Assembly (NCBI GenBank): GCA_023396225.1
Contig: JAEWWT010000014.1
Location: 124,001 to 188,000 of the forward strand
Source: Bacillota bacterium
GTDB taxonomy: Bacteria > Bacillota > Clostridia > Oscillospirales > Ruminococcaceae
DNA: 64,000 nucleotides
Reading direction: 5' to 3'
The number at the start of each line of letters is the position of its first letter. Position 1 is the stretch's first letter. The translations under genes and the position numbers were made by a program. Positions 51,608 through 59,823 of the stretch are shown piece after piece. The notes under the pieces were generated by a model, which did not search any database, was not told the DNA's origin, and saw nothing but the letters and a program-made list of their open reading frames with translations.

Positions 51608-54600
51608 ATGCTTAATAATGAAAGTAATAAGCAACATGAGCTGGAACGAATGGCTGCCGCTTTTCAATGTATTGGGGATGCAGTAATTTTAATTAATTCA
51701 GAAAATACTATTGACTATATGAACAGTGAAGCTGAAAAATTAACTGGAGTCAGTCTTAACAAAGCTCTAAAAGAGCCTATTGAAAAAGTTTTCTGCATAT
51801 TCAGCGATTATATGCCTGACGGCGTTAAATCTCTAATAAATGAAGCAATAATTCTGCAAACATCCGTCGGTTTAAAAAGAAATACACAGCTTCGAAATCA
51901 AAACGGCTCAAGCTATTATATATCAGCAAATTTCTCCTGTATAAAAAATTTGGAGAACACTATTGAGGGAGTAGTAATTGTTTTTCGTGATATTACAAAG
52001 ATAAAAAAGCTTGAGGATATTGCAAGGACGGAACGAAACAACTACTTTAATATTTTTGCAAATATGCCTCTGGGAATTATAATCGTGGATAACTCTTTGC
52101 GGATTACAAAAGCCAATGAGGTGCTTATAGATCTATTCTGCCTTGCACATAAAAGTGTCATCGGAGAAACTGTCGGCGATGGACTTAGATGCATAAACAG
52201 CTTTGAAGCGGGCTGCGGAAAAGGACGTAACTGCAATTCATGTGTATTTAGAAACAGAATAGAGGAAGCAATATCCCAGAATAAATTTATTAAGGACGAA
52301 GTTGTTCAGATGGCTTTCTTTGACGGCTTCAGTGAAAAAGTAATATGGATTAAATTTAATTTTTCCCCTATAAAAACACAATGTGATGAACAGCTACTTA
52401 TTATTATAGAAGATATTACAAATCAAATTAATCATGAAAAGCAACTTAAAAAGGCCCTTGACACAAGCATGAGAATGTGTGACTGTCTGCCTGTTATGGT
52501 GTGGAAATTAAATTTGGATGAGCGATTTGACTATGTTAACCGCACCTTTCATAACTTTATCGGTATAACCGAAAACCCGACGGATGAATATGAGCAGATG
52601 ATAGTTCCGAGTTTTCGGAACAAAAGAAAAGCGGAGATACATGACGCTTATAAAAATGAACTCCCTTTTTGCGTTGAAATAAAACTTTTGGGCAAAGAAA
52701 ATCAGATTTATCATATGATTGATTCAGGCATTCCTTATTATGATATGAAAAATCGTTTTGCAGGTTTTATTGGTGTTGTTTTTGATATTACAGAGCAGAT
52801 TAATGCCGAGAAAAAAATTCAGGAAAGTCAGGAAAAGTACCGCTCGTTATTTATGAATATGAATAACTGCTTTGTTTACATGAAAATGGAACCTTGTGAC
52901 AATGAAAAGCTTTATACCTGCAGAGTTACCGAAATAAATGAGGCTTTCAGAACTGCACTAAATCTTTCCAAAAATGAAATTATTGATAAAGATATTTGTG
53001 ATCTTTTGCATGAAGACAGGGATGTCCTTAGAGAACTTTTCCTTTGCAGTATTAAAACCCTTGAAACAGGGACAAGTGTTCATATTGAGGGTGTATACTC
53101 CCGTGCACTTAAAATATGGTGTGATGTTTCAATGTACATCCCCGAAAAAAATAGACTTGCTCTACTTATTACCGATATTACCGAAAAAAAGAAAACGGAA
53201 ACAGAACTAATTTCAGCAAAGGAACAAGCAGAAGCTGCAAACCGTGCAAAAAGTGAGTTTCTTGCAAATATGTCTCATGAAATCAGAACACCTCTTAATG
53301 GAATTCAGGGCATGGTTGATTTGACTTTACTCACTGATCTGGACGAAAACCAGCAAGAAAATCTTAACACAGCAAAGGGCTGTGTTAGCTCTTTGCTTAA
53401 TATTATTAATGATATACTTGATTTCTCCAAGCTTGAGGCAGGAAAATTCACAATATCTTATATCTCCATTAATTTACGTGAAGTAATAGACGATGTTATT
53501 AAAGTACATGCGCTACCAGCAAAAAACAAAAAAATCAATCTTGTTCTTGATTATGATAAAAACATTCCCACATCAGTAATCGGAGATGATAACCGCCTTA
53601 AACAGGTTTTAAACAACTTAGTAAGCAATGCTGTAAAATTCACTAATTCAGGAGAAATATCCGTAAGTATATCAGCAGCGTCATTCACTGCAAATACAGT
53701 GGTTATCAATTTTTCTGTAGCAGATACCGGTATAGGTATTTCACCCGAAGAAAGTTCCAAACTATTTCAAAGTTTCTGTCAGATAGACGGTTCATTCACA
53801 CGGCAATACGGCGGCACAGGGCTTGGTCTTGTCATCAGTAAACAGCTTGTTGAGCTTATGGGCGGCAAAATTAATCTGCAAAGCGAAAAGGGCAAAGGGA
53901 GCACATTTTCGTTTTCACTAGAGTTTAAAATTGATTCGCAGGAAGCAGTTATAATTAAAGAGATGCCAAAACCAATACTAGTTAATACAAAGGCAAAAGT
54001 TCTTATTGTTGAAGATGATCATGTCAGCCGTAGTGTTGTATCAAAAATGCTGGCAGAGCATGGTTTTACTGTTGATTTGGCCGAAAACGGACTGGAAGCT
54101 CTTGAAATGTATTCCCAAAATGACTATAATATAATTTTGATGGATATACAAATGCCAAAAATGGACGGAGTTGAAACAACACGTCACATCAGAAATAAAG
54201 AAGTTTTTTTCAAACATACTCCTATTGTTGCTCTTACGGCATTTGCATTATCTGGAGACAGGGAACGCTTTTTATCCGCCGGAATGGATGAGTATATTTC
54301 CAAGCCGATTGTAATGGATGAGTTATTTAAAATTATTAACAGTGTTTTAAAAAAAGGGAGCTATGACGAAGAAATCAGTAAACTGCTTGTTTTAAATGAC
54401 ACTAATAAGGAAACAAATCCTACTACAGATATTGACTTGAAAGTAATTGAATTAATGGAACACGACATTGAAGTTGTTAAGGAATCTATTCGTTTTAAAA
54501 ATAATATTAAGCTTGAAATAGCTTCACATAATCTTAAAGAGCTTTTTGACGAAATGGGCTATGATATGCTTAAAGGTCTTGCATTTAAAGTTGAACTTGC

Positions 54601-54688
54601 CGCAAGACGAAGCAACTTTGAGCAGGCAGCTACTTCACTTAGTATAATTGAAAATGAACTCACAGCTTATAAAAAAATAATAACTTGA
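51608..54688 (+). CDS. Multi-PAS hybrid histidine kinase with receiver and Hpt-like domain
   Basis: A 1026-residue cytoplasmic kinase with no membrane segment. Order: PAS1 (about 10-130), PAS2 (145-275) with a Cys cluster (Cys195, Cys203, Cys209, Cys212), PAS3 (290-400), PAS4 (410-525), HisKA with NMSHEIRTPLNG (His557), HATPase (NNLVSNAVKF, DTGIGI, GGTGLGL), a receiver (VEDD, Asp846 in LMDIQMP, Lys899) and a C-terminal helical Hpt-like domain with His974 in SHNLKELF. The Gly usual after the Lys is replaced by Glu there. It probably feeds a phosphorelay into the adjacent response regulator. GGGAGAG precedes the ATG. Confidence 0.92.
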   Translation: MLNNESNKQHELERMAAAFQCIGDAVILINSENTIDYMNSEAEKLTGVSLNKALKEPIEKVFCIFSDYMPDGVKSLINEAIILQTSVGLKRNTQLRNQNGSSYYISANFSCIKNLENTIEGVVIVFRDITKIKKLEDIARTERNNYFNIFANMPLGIIIVDNSLRITKANEVLIDLFCLAHKSVIGETVGDGLRCINSFEAGCGKGRNCNSCVFRNRIEEAISQNKFIKDEVVQMAFFDGFSEKVIWIKFNFSPIKTQCDEQLLIIIEDITNQINHEKQLKKALDTSMRMCDCLPVMVWKLNLDERFDYVNRTFHNFIGITENPTDEYEQMIVPSFRNKRKAEIHDAYKNELPFCVEIKLLGKENQIYHMIDSGIPYYDMKNRFAGFIGVVFDITEQINAEKKIQESQEKYRSLFMNMNNCFVYMKMEPCDNEKLYTCRVTEINEAFRTALNLSKNEIIDKDICDLLHEDRDVLRELFLCSIKTLETGTSVHIEGVYSRALKIWCDVSMYIPEKNRLALLITDITEKKKTETELISAKEQAEAANRAKSEFLANMSHEIRTPLNGIQGMVDLTLLTDLDENQQENLNTAKGCVSSLLNIINDILDFSKLEAGKFTISYISINLREVIDDVIKVHALPAKNKKINLVLDYDKNIPTSVIGDDNRLKQVLNNLVSNAVKFTNSGEISVSISAASFTANTVVINFSVADTGIGISPEESSKLFQSFCQIDGSFTRQYGGTGLGLVISKQLVELMGGKINLQSEKGKGSTFSFSLEFKIDSQEAVIIKEMPKPILVNTKAKVLIVEDDHVSRSVVSKMLAEHGFTVDLAENGLEALEMYSQNDYNIILMDIQMPKMDGVETTRHIRNKEVFFKHTPIVALTAFALSGDRERFLSAGMDEYISKPIVMDELFKIINSVLKKGSYDEEISKLLVLNDTNKETNPTTDIDLKVIELMEHDIEVVKESIRFKNNIKLEIASHNLKELFDEMGYDMLKGLAFKVELAARRSNFEQAATSLSIIENELTAYKKIIT

Positions 54689-54705
54689 TAAAAGGAGTGT
54701 TTAGT

Positions 54706-55119
54706 ATGCATAAAATCTTAATTGCTGAAGACGATTTGGTAAGCAGAAAATTTCTAAATAAAATTCTTGTTAAGTATGGAGAATGCGACCTTGTTGTTGA
54801 CGGTCTTGAGGCTCTTGAAGCATATATGATGTCAGTTAGAGAAAATACACCTTATGACTTGATATGCCTTGACATAATGATGCCCAAGGTTGATGGTGTT
54901 AAGGTTTTAAAGGTAATTAGAGACTTGGAAGTGCAACATAATGTTCCTAATGAGAAAAAAGCAAAGATTATAATGACAACGGCTCTAGGCGAAACACAGG
55001 TTGTTAAAACAGCTTTAGAATACGGATGTGACGCATATGCATCAAAACCTATCGACATCAGTAAACTAATAGAAGTTATGAAAAAACTGGGCATTAAGGA
55101 GCAGGAGAATATGAAATAA
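54706..55119 (+). CDS. Stand-alone response regulator (receiver only)
   Basis: A 137-residue single receiver: AEDDLVSRKFL acidic pair, phosphoacceptor Asp56 (LDIMMPK), Thr switch (TTALGE) and Lys in SKPIDI. It has no output domain. The start is the ATG at 54706, nine bases after AAGGAG; a TTG at 54685 overlapping the kinase stop is rejected. It is the likely phosphorelay partner of the hybrid kinase just upstream. Confidence 0.92.
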   Translation: MHKILIAEDDLVSRKFLNKILVKYGECDLVVDGLEALEAYMMSVRENTPYDLICLDIMMPKVDGVKVLKVIRDLEVQHNVPNEKKAKIIMTTALGETQVVKTALEYGCDAYASKPIDISKLIEVMKKLGIKEQENMK

Positions 55120-55447
55120 ACAAAATTCTATAAAAATGAAAAATCTATGCCTTTGTTCATAATTAATGCTAATATACATATTATTGTTTTGAATTTTTGA
55201 TATTTTCAATGCTAATTTCTTAGATAAAAAAATTAATTTTATCGTTTCATTGACCTCTGCCCATAATTCTAATTTAAGTTCTGAAGCGTTACTATATTAA
55301 CATAAAAAACGATAGTAACTCGTATTTACACGTATGTAAGAATAATACAATATTTTTATAATTATTTTATATATTTGTGGCATTTGTTTGTTGTATTGTG
55401 TTATTAAAAGTAATATAATTATAGTAAGTACTAGTAAAGGATTTGAT
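55120..55447. other. 328-bp intergenic region after the signalling block
   Basis: AT-rich. The right end holds a promoter for the next gene. A short repeat, CGTATTTACACGTATGTAAG, lies near 55320-55340. There is no clear terminator for the response regulator gene and no coding potential I would defend. Confidence 0.5.
55391..55419 (+). promoter_or_regulatory. Promoter for the membrane protein gene at 55448
   Basis: TTGTAT (55391-55396), 17-bp spacer, TATAAT (55414-55419). It rules out a start at 55388, inside the promoter. Confidence 0.68.
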
Positions 55448-56008
55448 ATGATGGACAACAATGTTAATCTTGATAAACAGCCCAATTTCAATGCAAATAT
55501 GTACCAGAGCCCTGAATATAATCCTAACAATGGGACTAAATCTTCAAATAAGAAAGTAATCGCTATTGTTCTCGTTATTGTTGGTATTGTTGTTCTACTA
55601 ATTGCTGCTCTTATTGTGGGTATTTTTACTTTTGTATTTTCTCTTCTCAAAGAGGAAGAATATGATTTATCTGGAGGTACTATTGCTTCCTATTATGCAA
55701 TAACTGATACAATGCCAAATCAGGTTTCAAGTTCTTATGATATTAATAAAAAAACTATTATAAATGAAATTCAGTATAACAGAAATGACGAAACAATGTA
55801 TGATGATATTGAACAGTACATTACATATCTTGACGAAACTGGTTTCCTCTGTCTTGAAGATATAGAACCTGGTTCAACAAGCGGTACTATTGATATGGCA
55901 ATGGAATCATCTGCTGAAGGCGAGATAATCCGAGTTACTATTGATTATAAACCAGGATATGTAAAGGTTATTGCAATGCAGTATGAAGACGAACTTACGG
56001 TATACTAA
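55448..56008 (+). CDS. Single-pass membrane protein of unknown function
   Basis: A 186-residue protein I do not recognise. Residues 1-35 are Asn/Pro-rich and cytoplasmic, a hydrophobic segment covers about 36-66, and the rest is an acidic extracellular domain (YDLSGGTIASYYAITDTMP onward) with alternating strands. The start is an ATG at 55448 with AAAGGA upstream (a second ATG follows directly). Its stop lies only 16 bases before the leader ORF of the GNAT gene, so read-through into that leader is possible. Confidence 0.6.
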   Translation: MMDNNVNLDKQPNFNANMYQSPEYNPNNGTKSSNKKVIAIVLVIVGIVVLLIAALIVGIFTFVFSLLKEEEYDLSGGTIASYYAITDTMPNQVSSSYDINKKTIINEIQYNRNDETMYDDIEQYITYLDETGFLCLEDIEPGSTSGTIDMAMESSAEGEIIRVTIDYKPGYVKVIAMQYEDELTVY

Positions 56009-56024
56009 ACGAAAGGAAATCCTT

Positions 56025-56114
56025 ATGAACGCTTACAAAGATGCATTTGTAATGAATATGTCAGTCAAGGTCGTTTGCGAAAGCAAAATGGCTTTGAGTC
56101 GTCGTGTTCATTAA
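56025..56114 (+). CDS. 29-residue leader peptide upstream of the GNAT gene
   Basis: ATG at 56025 with GAAAGGA eight bases upstream, 29 codons, TAA at 56112-56114. The peptide begins MNAYKDAFVMNMSVKVV and ends SRRVH. It is too short for the usual cut-offs, but its ribosome site is good and it overlaps a 13-bp hairpin (56065-56097). A terminator follows before the acetyltransferase gene, the layout of a translation-controlled attenuator. I do not recognise the peptide from characterised leaders. Coding status is inferred from context. Confidence 0.6.
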   Translation: MNAYKDAFVMNMSVKVVCESKMALSRRVH

Positions 56115-56172
56115 AGATATTTTCTTTTATCTTTGCTGATTAACGGCTTGAAGTTTAATGCTTCCGGCCGTT
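56065..56172 (+). promoter_or_regulatory. Candidate attenuator (leader hairpins and terminator) of the GNAT gene
   Basis: Three hairpins in series. The first (56065-56097) pairs TCAAGGTC and TTTGC with GCAAA and GGCTTTGA around a GAAA tetraloop. The second (56113-56134) is AAAGATA/TATCTTT. The third (56142-56172) is AACGGC..GAAG / CTTC..GCCGTT followed by seven T residues. The 5' arm of the first (TCAAGGTCGTT) can instead pair with the 5' arm of the third (AACGGCTTGA), with one bulge, which would prevent termination. Confidence 0.6.
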
Positions 56173-56177
56173 TTTTT
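56142..56177 (+). terminator. Terminator between leader ORF and GNAT gene
   Basis: AACGGC (56142-56147) pairs with GCCGTT (56167-56172) and GAAG (56050+100 to 56153) with CTTC (56161-56164) across a 2x2 internal loop; TTTTTTT follows from 56171. It lies within the GNAT transcript, 34 bases before the start codon. Confidence 0.78.
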
Positions 56178-56205
56178 ATAGACTAAAATAAAATGGAGGA
56201 ATACA

Positions 56206-56676
56206 ATGTCAGAATTTATTATTTCTAAACTTGAGTATCCACAGTACAAATTGGCACTTGATCTTGCGTTTGATACTTTTATGCAATTTGAAGCTCCTGA
56301 ATATTCACAGAGCGGAATAGACTCATTCAAGTCTTTTGTTTATGGCGATTTAATTAAGCAAAAGTGTGACGATGGGAAATTTATTATGTGGCAATGCACA
56401 TACAGCGGAAAGATTGTTGGTGTTCTTGCTATAAGAGATATGACTCACATAAGTCTGCTGTTTGTACACAAGGATTTTCACAGACAAGGTATTGGACGAA
56501 TGTTATTTAATAATGCTGTTAATTACTTAAATTCAACAATAAAACCTGAGTTTATGACTGTAAATTCTTCTCCTTATGGCTTACCTTTTTACAAAGCAGT
56601 CGGATTTAAAGAAACTGACATGGAACAGATTGATGATGGAATAAGATATACACCAATGAAAATAAATTTGCTTTAA
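56206..56676 (+). CDS. GNAT family N-acetyltransferase
   Basis: A 156-residue acetyltransferase that uses acetyl-CoA. The core is plain: IVGVLAIRDMTHISLLFVHKDFHRQGIGRMLF (acetyl-CoA-binding RQGIGR loop, about 85-100) and the C-terminal FYKAVGFKETD. GGAGG precedes the ATG. The acceptor cannot be told: amino groups of small molecules, antibiotics and proteins are all possible. The attenuator-like leader upstream suggests inducible expression, a feature common in drug-resistance genes. Confidence 0.9.
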   Translation: MSEFIISKLEYPQYKLALDLAFDTFMQFEAPEYSQSGIDSFKSFVYGDLIKQKCDDGKFIMWQCTYSGKIVGVLAIRDMTHISLLFVHKDFHRQGIGRMLFNNAVNYLNSTIKPEFMTVNSSPYGLPFYKAVGFKETDMEQIDDGIRYTPMKINLL

Positions 56677-56680
56677 TCCC

Positions 56681-56709
56681 ATTAGTTATAGAAATAATCT
56701 ATAACTAAT
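56681..56709 (+). terminator. AT-rich hairpin after the GNAT gene
   Basis: ATTAGTTATA (56681-56690) pairs perfectly with TATAACTAAT (56700-56709). No T-run follows, so it is at best a weak terminator. Confidence 0.4.
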
Positions 56710-56725
56710 TATTAATTACTCGTAT

Positions 56726-56754
56726 TTGACAGAGTAAATTAATGGTGATAATAT
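56726..56754 (+). promoter_or_regulatory. Promoter for metY
   Basis: Consensus -35 TTGACA (56726-56731), 17-bp spacer, TAATAT (56749-56754). The transcript start is near 56761, giving a short leader with no room for a riboswitch. Confidence 0.78.
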
Positions 56755-56806
56755 AAATATAGAAATTAATTATTAATTCAATATTATTTGAAAGGAATTT
56801 TAATTC

Positions 56807-58090
56807 ATGAAAGAAATTCGCCAAGATGCAAAAATTGAAACCAAATGCCTGCACTCAGGCTATACCCCTAAAAACGGAGAACCAAGAGCTTTGCCAATAG
56901 TTCAGAGTACCACCTATTGTTTCGATTCAACTGAACATATTGCTCACCTTTTTGATATGCCAACTGAATTTATGTATTCAAGATTTGCAAACCCGACATG
57001 CGATGCTGTTGAAAAGAAAATTGCTGCTCTTGAAGGAGGTGTTGCTGCAATGCTTACTTCAAGCGGACAGGCTGCTTCACTTCTCTCAATACTTAATGTA
57101 TGTAATGCTGGTGACAGCTTTATATCTACAACAACAATTTATGGCGGTACAGTAAATCTTTTCAGCATCACATTGAAGAAACTTGGAATCGAATGTATCT
57201 GGGTAGATCCTGAAGCTTCAGAAGAAGACGTTCAGAAAGCATTTAAACCAAATACAAGAGCTGTATTTGGTGAAACTCTTGCAAATCCTGCACTTGCTGT
57301 ATTTGATATTGAAAAGTTTGCAAACATTGCCCATAAGAACAATGTTCCTCTTATCGTTGACAGTACTTTTGCAACACCTATACTTTGCCGTCCTTTTGAA
57401 TTTGGTGCTGATATTATTGTTCATTCAACAACAAAGTATATGGATGGTCATGCAGTTCAAGGCGGCGGTGTTATCGTTGACGGTGGTAACTTTGACTGGA
57501 CAAACGGAAAGTTCCCAGAATTCACTCAGCCTGATGAAAGCTATCATGGTGTAGTTTATACAGAAGCATTTGGACCAGCTGCTTACATTATCAAGGCAAG
57601 AATGCAGCTTATGAGAGATTTTGGATGCTATGCTGCTGCTAACTCTGCTTTCTTGCTTAATCTTGGCCTTGAAACACTTCCGGTAAGAATGAAGCAGTAC
57701 TGCGAAAATGCTCTCAAGGTTGCAAAGGTTCTTACAGCTTCAGATAAGATTGCTTGCGTAACATATCCTGGACTTGAAACAGACAAGTACCATGAACTTG
57801 CTAAGAAGTATCTTCCACAGGGTTCAAGCGGTGTAATTTCCTTCTCAATCAAGGGCGGACGCAATAACGCAGTTAAGTTTATGGACAGCCTTGAACTCGC
57901 TTCAAATGTTGTACACGTTGCTGACATCAGAACCTGCGTTCTTCATCCTGCTTCTGCAACACACAGACAGCTTACAGATGAACAGCTTGTTGCTGCAGGT
58001 ATCGACGGAGGAATGATCAGATTATCAGTAGGTCTTGAAAATGTTGACGATATAATCGCTGATATTAATCAGGCACTTGCAAAAGTTTGA
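56807..58090 (+). CDS. metY: O-acetylhomoserine sulfhydrylase (aminocarboxypropyltransferase)
   Basis: A 427-residue PLP enzyme of the Cys/Met-metabolism family that makes homocysteine from O-acetylhomoserine and sulfide. It starts with the METY signature TKCLHSGYTPKNGEPRALPIVQSTTYCFDS, has YSRFANPTCDAVEKKIAALEGG, the PLP lysine Lys210 in HSTTKYMDGH and the SVGLENVDDII end. The long insert around 220-265 marks MetY rather than MetB/MetC. It is transcribed alone. Confidence 0.95.
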   Translation: MKEIRQDAKIETKCLHSGYTPKNGEPRALPIVQSTTYCFDSTEHIAHLFDMPTEFMYSRFANPTCDAVEKKIAALEGGVAAMLTSSGQAASLLSILNVCNAGDSFISTTTIYGGTVNLFSITLKKLGIECIWVDPEASEEDVQKAFKPNTRAVFGETLANPALAVFDIEKFANIAHKNNVPLIVDSTFATPILCRPFEFGADIIVHSTTKYMDGHAVQGGGVIVDGGNFDWTNGKFPEFTQPDESYHGVVYTEAFGPAAYIIKARMQLMRDFGCYAAANSAFLLNLGLETLPVRMKQYCENALKVAKVLTASDKIACVTYPGLETDKYHELAKKYLPQGSSGVISFSIKGGRNNAVKFMDSLELASNVVHVADIRTCVLHPASATHRQLTDEQLVAAGIDGGMIRLSVGLENVDDIIADINQALAKV

Positions 58091-58111
58091 AAATTAACTT
58101 TTTAAAATTAA

Positions 58112-58148
58112 AATCCCGTACAGTTCATTGAACTATACGGGATTATTT
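58112..58148 (+). terminator. Terminator after metY
   Basis: AATCCCGTACAGTTCA / TGAACTATACGGGATT, 15 of 16 positions paired with almost no loop, followed by ATTTAT. Confidence 0.8.
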
Positions 58149-58170
58149 ATATACTTATTATTAATCATTC

Positions 58171-58268
58171 TTTTCCTCTATTTATTCCGTTTTTGCAAAG
58201 AAAAATGTCTGCTGTCTTTTTTTAGAAAAGGAACAAATAGCTGCGTAAAAATCTATTTTTCACGCTAT
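58171..58268 (-). repeat. Dispersed structured element, copy B (after tyrS)
   Basis: In reverse complement this copies element A closely: GCGTGAAAAATAG..TATTT-type hairpin, GCTATTTGTTCCTTTTCT, ACAGCAG, CTTTGCAAAA, AATAAATAG, with roughly three quarters of positions identical by eye. It begins at the TAG stop codon of tyrS (58265-58267). Its 3' end has GAGGAAAAGAATG but only a 12-codon frame follows, so here the element is a tail rather than a leader. Confidence 0.75.
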
Positions 58269-59482
58269 ACTCTTACTGCCTTATGGAAAACTTTCTTTCC
58301 TTTTTTTATAATCACAGATTCTGAAATTTCAACAAAAGCTGCTGCATCAGTAATTTTGTCGTCATCAATTGAAACTCCACCCTGCTGAACAAGTCGTCTT
58401 CCTTCAGCTTTTGATGGCGCAAGTCCTGTCTTTACAAGGAGATCAAGTATTCCAATTTTATTATCAGCTAATTCACTTGCTGAAATTTCTGTTGTAGGCA
58501 TATCTTCTGATGCTCCTGATCCACCAAAAAGCTGTTTTGCAGCTTCAATGCATTTATCAGCCTCTTCCTTGCCATGAATCATCTGTGTAAGCTCATAAGC
58601 AAGAATTTCCTTAGCCTTGTTGAGTTCTGCACCTGTCATAGTCTTTTCCATTTCCTCAATCTGTTCAACTGGAAGGAATGTGAGAAGCTTCAGACACTTG
58701 ATTACATCGGCATCACTGACATTTCTCCAGTACTGGAAGAACTCATATGGTGATGTCTTTTCAGCATCAAGCCAAACCGCACCCTTTTCAGTCTTACCCA
58801 TCTTCTTGCCCTCTGAGTTAAGAAGAAGTGTTATTGTCATAGCATGAGCGTCCTTGCCAAGCTTCTTTCTGATAAGCTCTGTACCACCAAGCATATTTGC
58901 CCACTGGTCATCTCCACCGAACTGCATATTACAGCCATATTTCTGATACAGCATATAGAAATCGTAGCTTTGCATGATCATATAGTTAAATTCAAGGAAT
59001 GTAAGTCCACGTTCCATTCTCTGCTTATAACATTCGAATGAAAGCATCTTATTAACGCTGAAACAAGCACCAACTTCACGGAGAACATCAACATAATTCA
59101 GCTTAAGTAGCCAGTCAGCATTGTTCACCATTATTGCCTTGTCCTCGCCAAAATCAATAAAGCGGCTCATCTGCGTCTTGAAGCAATCACAGTTATGCTG
59201 AATTGTTTCAGGTGTAAGCATCTTTCTCATATCGCTCTTTCCAGATGGATCCCCTATCATTCCAGTACCGCCGCCAATAAGAACGATTGGCTTATTTCCT
59301 GCCATCTGCAAACGCTTCATAAGGCAAAGTGCCATAAAGTGTCCTACATGGAGGCTGTCTGCTGTAGGGTCAAAACCAATATAAAATGTAGCTTTTCCTT
59401 CGTTTATCAAATTACTGATTTCTTTTTCGTCAGTTACCTGCGCAATAAGTCCCCTGCGCTGTAATTCTTCGTATAAAGCCAT
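58265..59482 (-). CDS. tyrS: Tyrosyl-tRNA synthetase
   Basis: A 405-residue class I synthetase. It has the ATP motifs (YIGFDPTADSLHVGHFMAL as HIGH, and KMGKTEKG as KMSKS), the tyrosine-site region FLEFNYMIMQSYDFYMLYQKYGCNMQFGGDDQWAN, and a C-terminal S4-type RNA-binding domain (LVKTGLAPSKAEGRRLVQQGGV). AAAGGGAG precedes the ATG. Expression is under a T-box leader. Confidence 0.97.
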   Translation of the reverse strand: MALYEELQRRGLIAQVTDEKEISNLINEGKATFYIGFDPTADSLHVGHFMALCLMKRLQMAGNKPIVLIGGGTGMIGDPSGKSDMRKMLTPETIQHNCDCFKTQMSRFIDFGEDKAIMVNNADWLLKLNYVDVLREVGACFSVNKMLSFECYKQRMERGLTFLEFNYMIMQSYDFYMLYQKYGCNMQFGGDDQWANMLGGTELIRKKLGKDAHAMTITLLLNSEGKKMGKTEKGAVWLDAEKTSPYEFFQYWRNVSDADVIKCLKLLTFLPVEQIEEMEKTMTGAELNKAKEILAYELTQMIHGKEEADKCIEAAKQLFGGSGASEDMPTTEISASELADNKIGILDLLVKTGLAPSKAEGRRLVQQGGVSIDDDKITDAAAFVEISESVIIKKGKKVFHKAVRV

Positions 59483-59519
59483 TTTAATTTCTCCCTTTAT
59501 ATTATTTTCTTATTTTACA

Positions 59520-59790
59520 AAATAAAAAACCCTCTGAAAAGCATAAGCTTAACAGAGGGCGAATTTCCGCGGTACCACCTCAATTTATCACAATATTACA
59601 CTATTGTGACCTCATTGGCGATATAACGTTATGCATACGTTCACTTCTACTGCAATTATCAAAGTGACAGCTCCAAGATGTATTCACAATCAGCTCTGTA
59701 TCTCCTCACACCAACCGGAGATTCTCTTGACAGTTTACTGAAAGCTACTTGTTCTTTTCACAGCTTTTAAAACTATATTCAATTCAATGT
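59520..59790 (-). promoter_or_regulatory. T-box riboswitch (tyrosine) controlling tyrS
   Basis: On the minus strand the leader has the T-box sequence AGGTGGTACCGCGG (complement of 59567-59580), stem I with AGTAGC..GGTTGGTGTGAG-like elements, and a terminator CCCTCTG/CAGAGGG (59530-59559) followed by a T-run. The specifier loop reads GAATACATC, with TAC (59682-59680), a Tyr codon. Uncharged tRNA-Tyr should stabilise the anti-terminator. Confidence 0.94.
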
Positions 59791-59794
59791 TGTA

Positions 59795-59823
59795 ATAATA
59801 ACACACAAAAATTTCTTTGTCAA
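59795..59823 (-). promoter_or_regulatory. Promoter for the T-box/tyrS transcript
   Basis: On the minus strand TTGACA (59823-59818), 17-bp spacer, TATTAT (59800-59795). The -35 hexamer overlaps the stop codon of the upstream small membrane protein gene. Confidence 0.72.

Noticed and set aside
55297..55650. 117-codon minus-strand frame overlapping the membrane protein gene
   Set aside because: It is antisense to a frame with a promoter and ribosome site, is low in complexity and has no ribosome site of its own.
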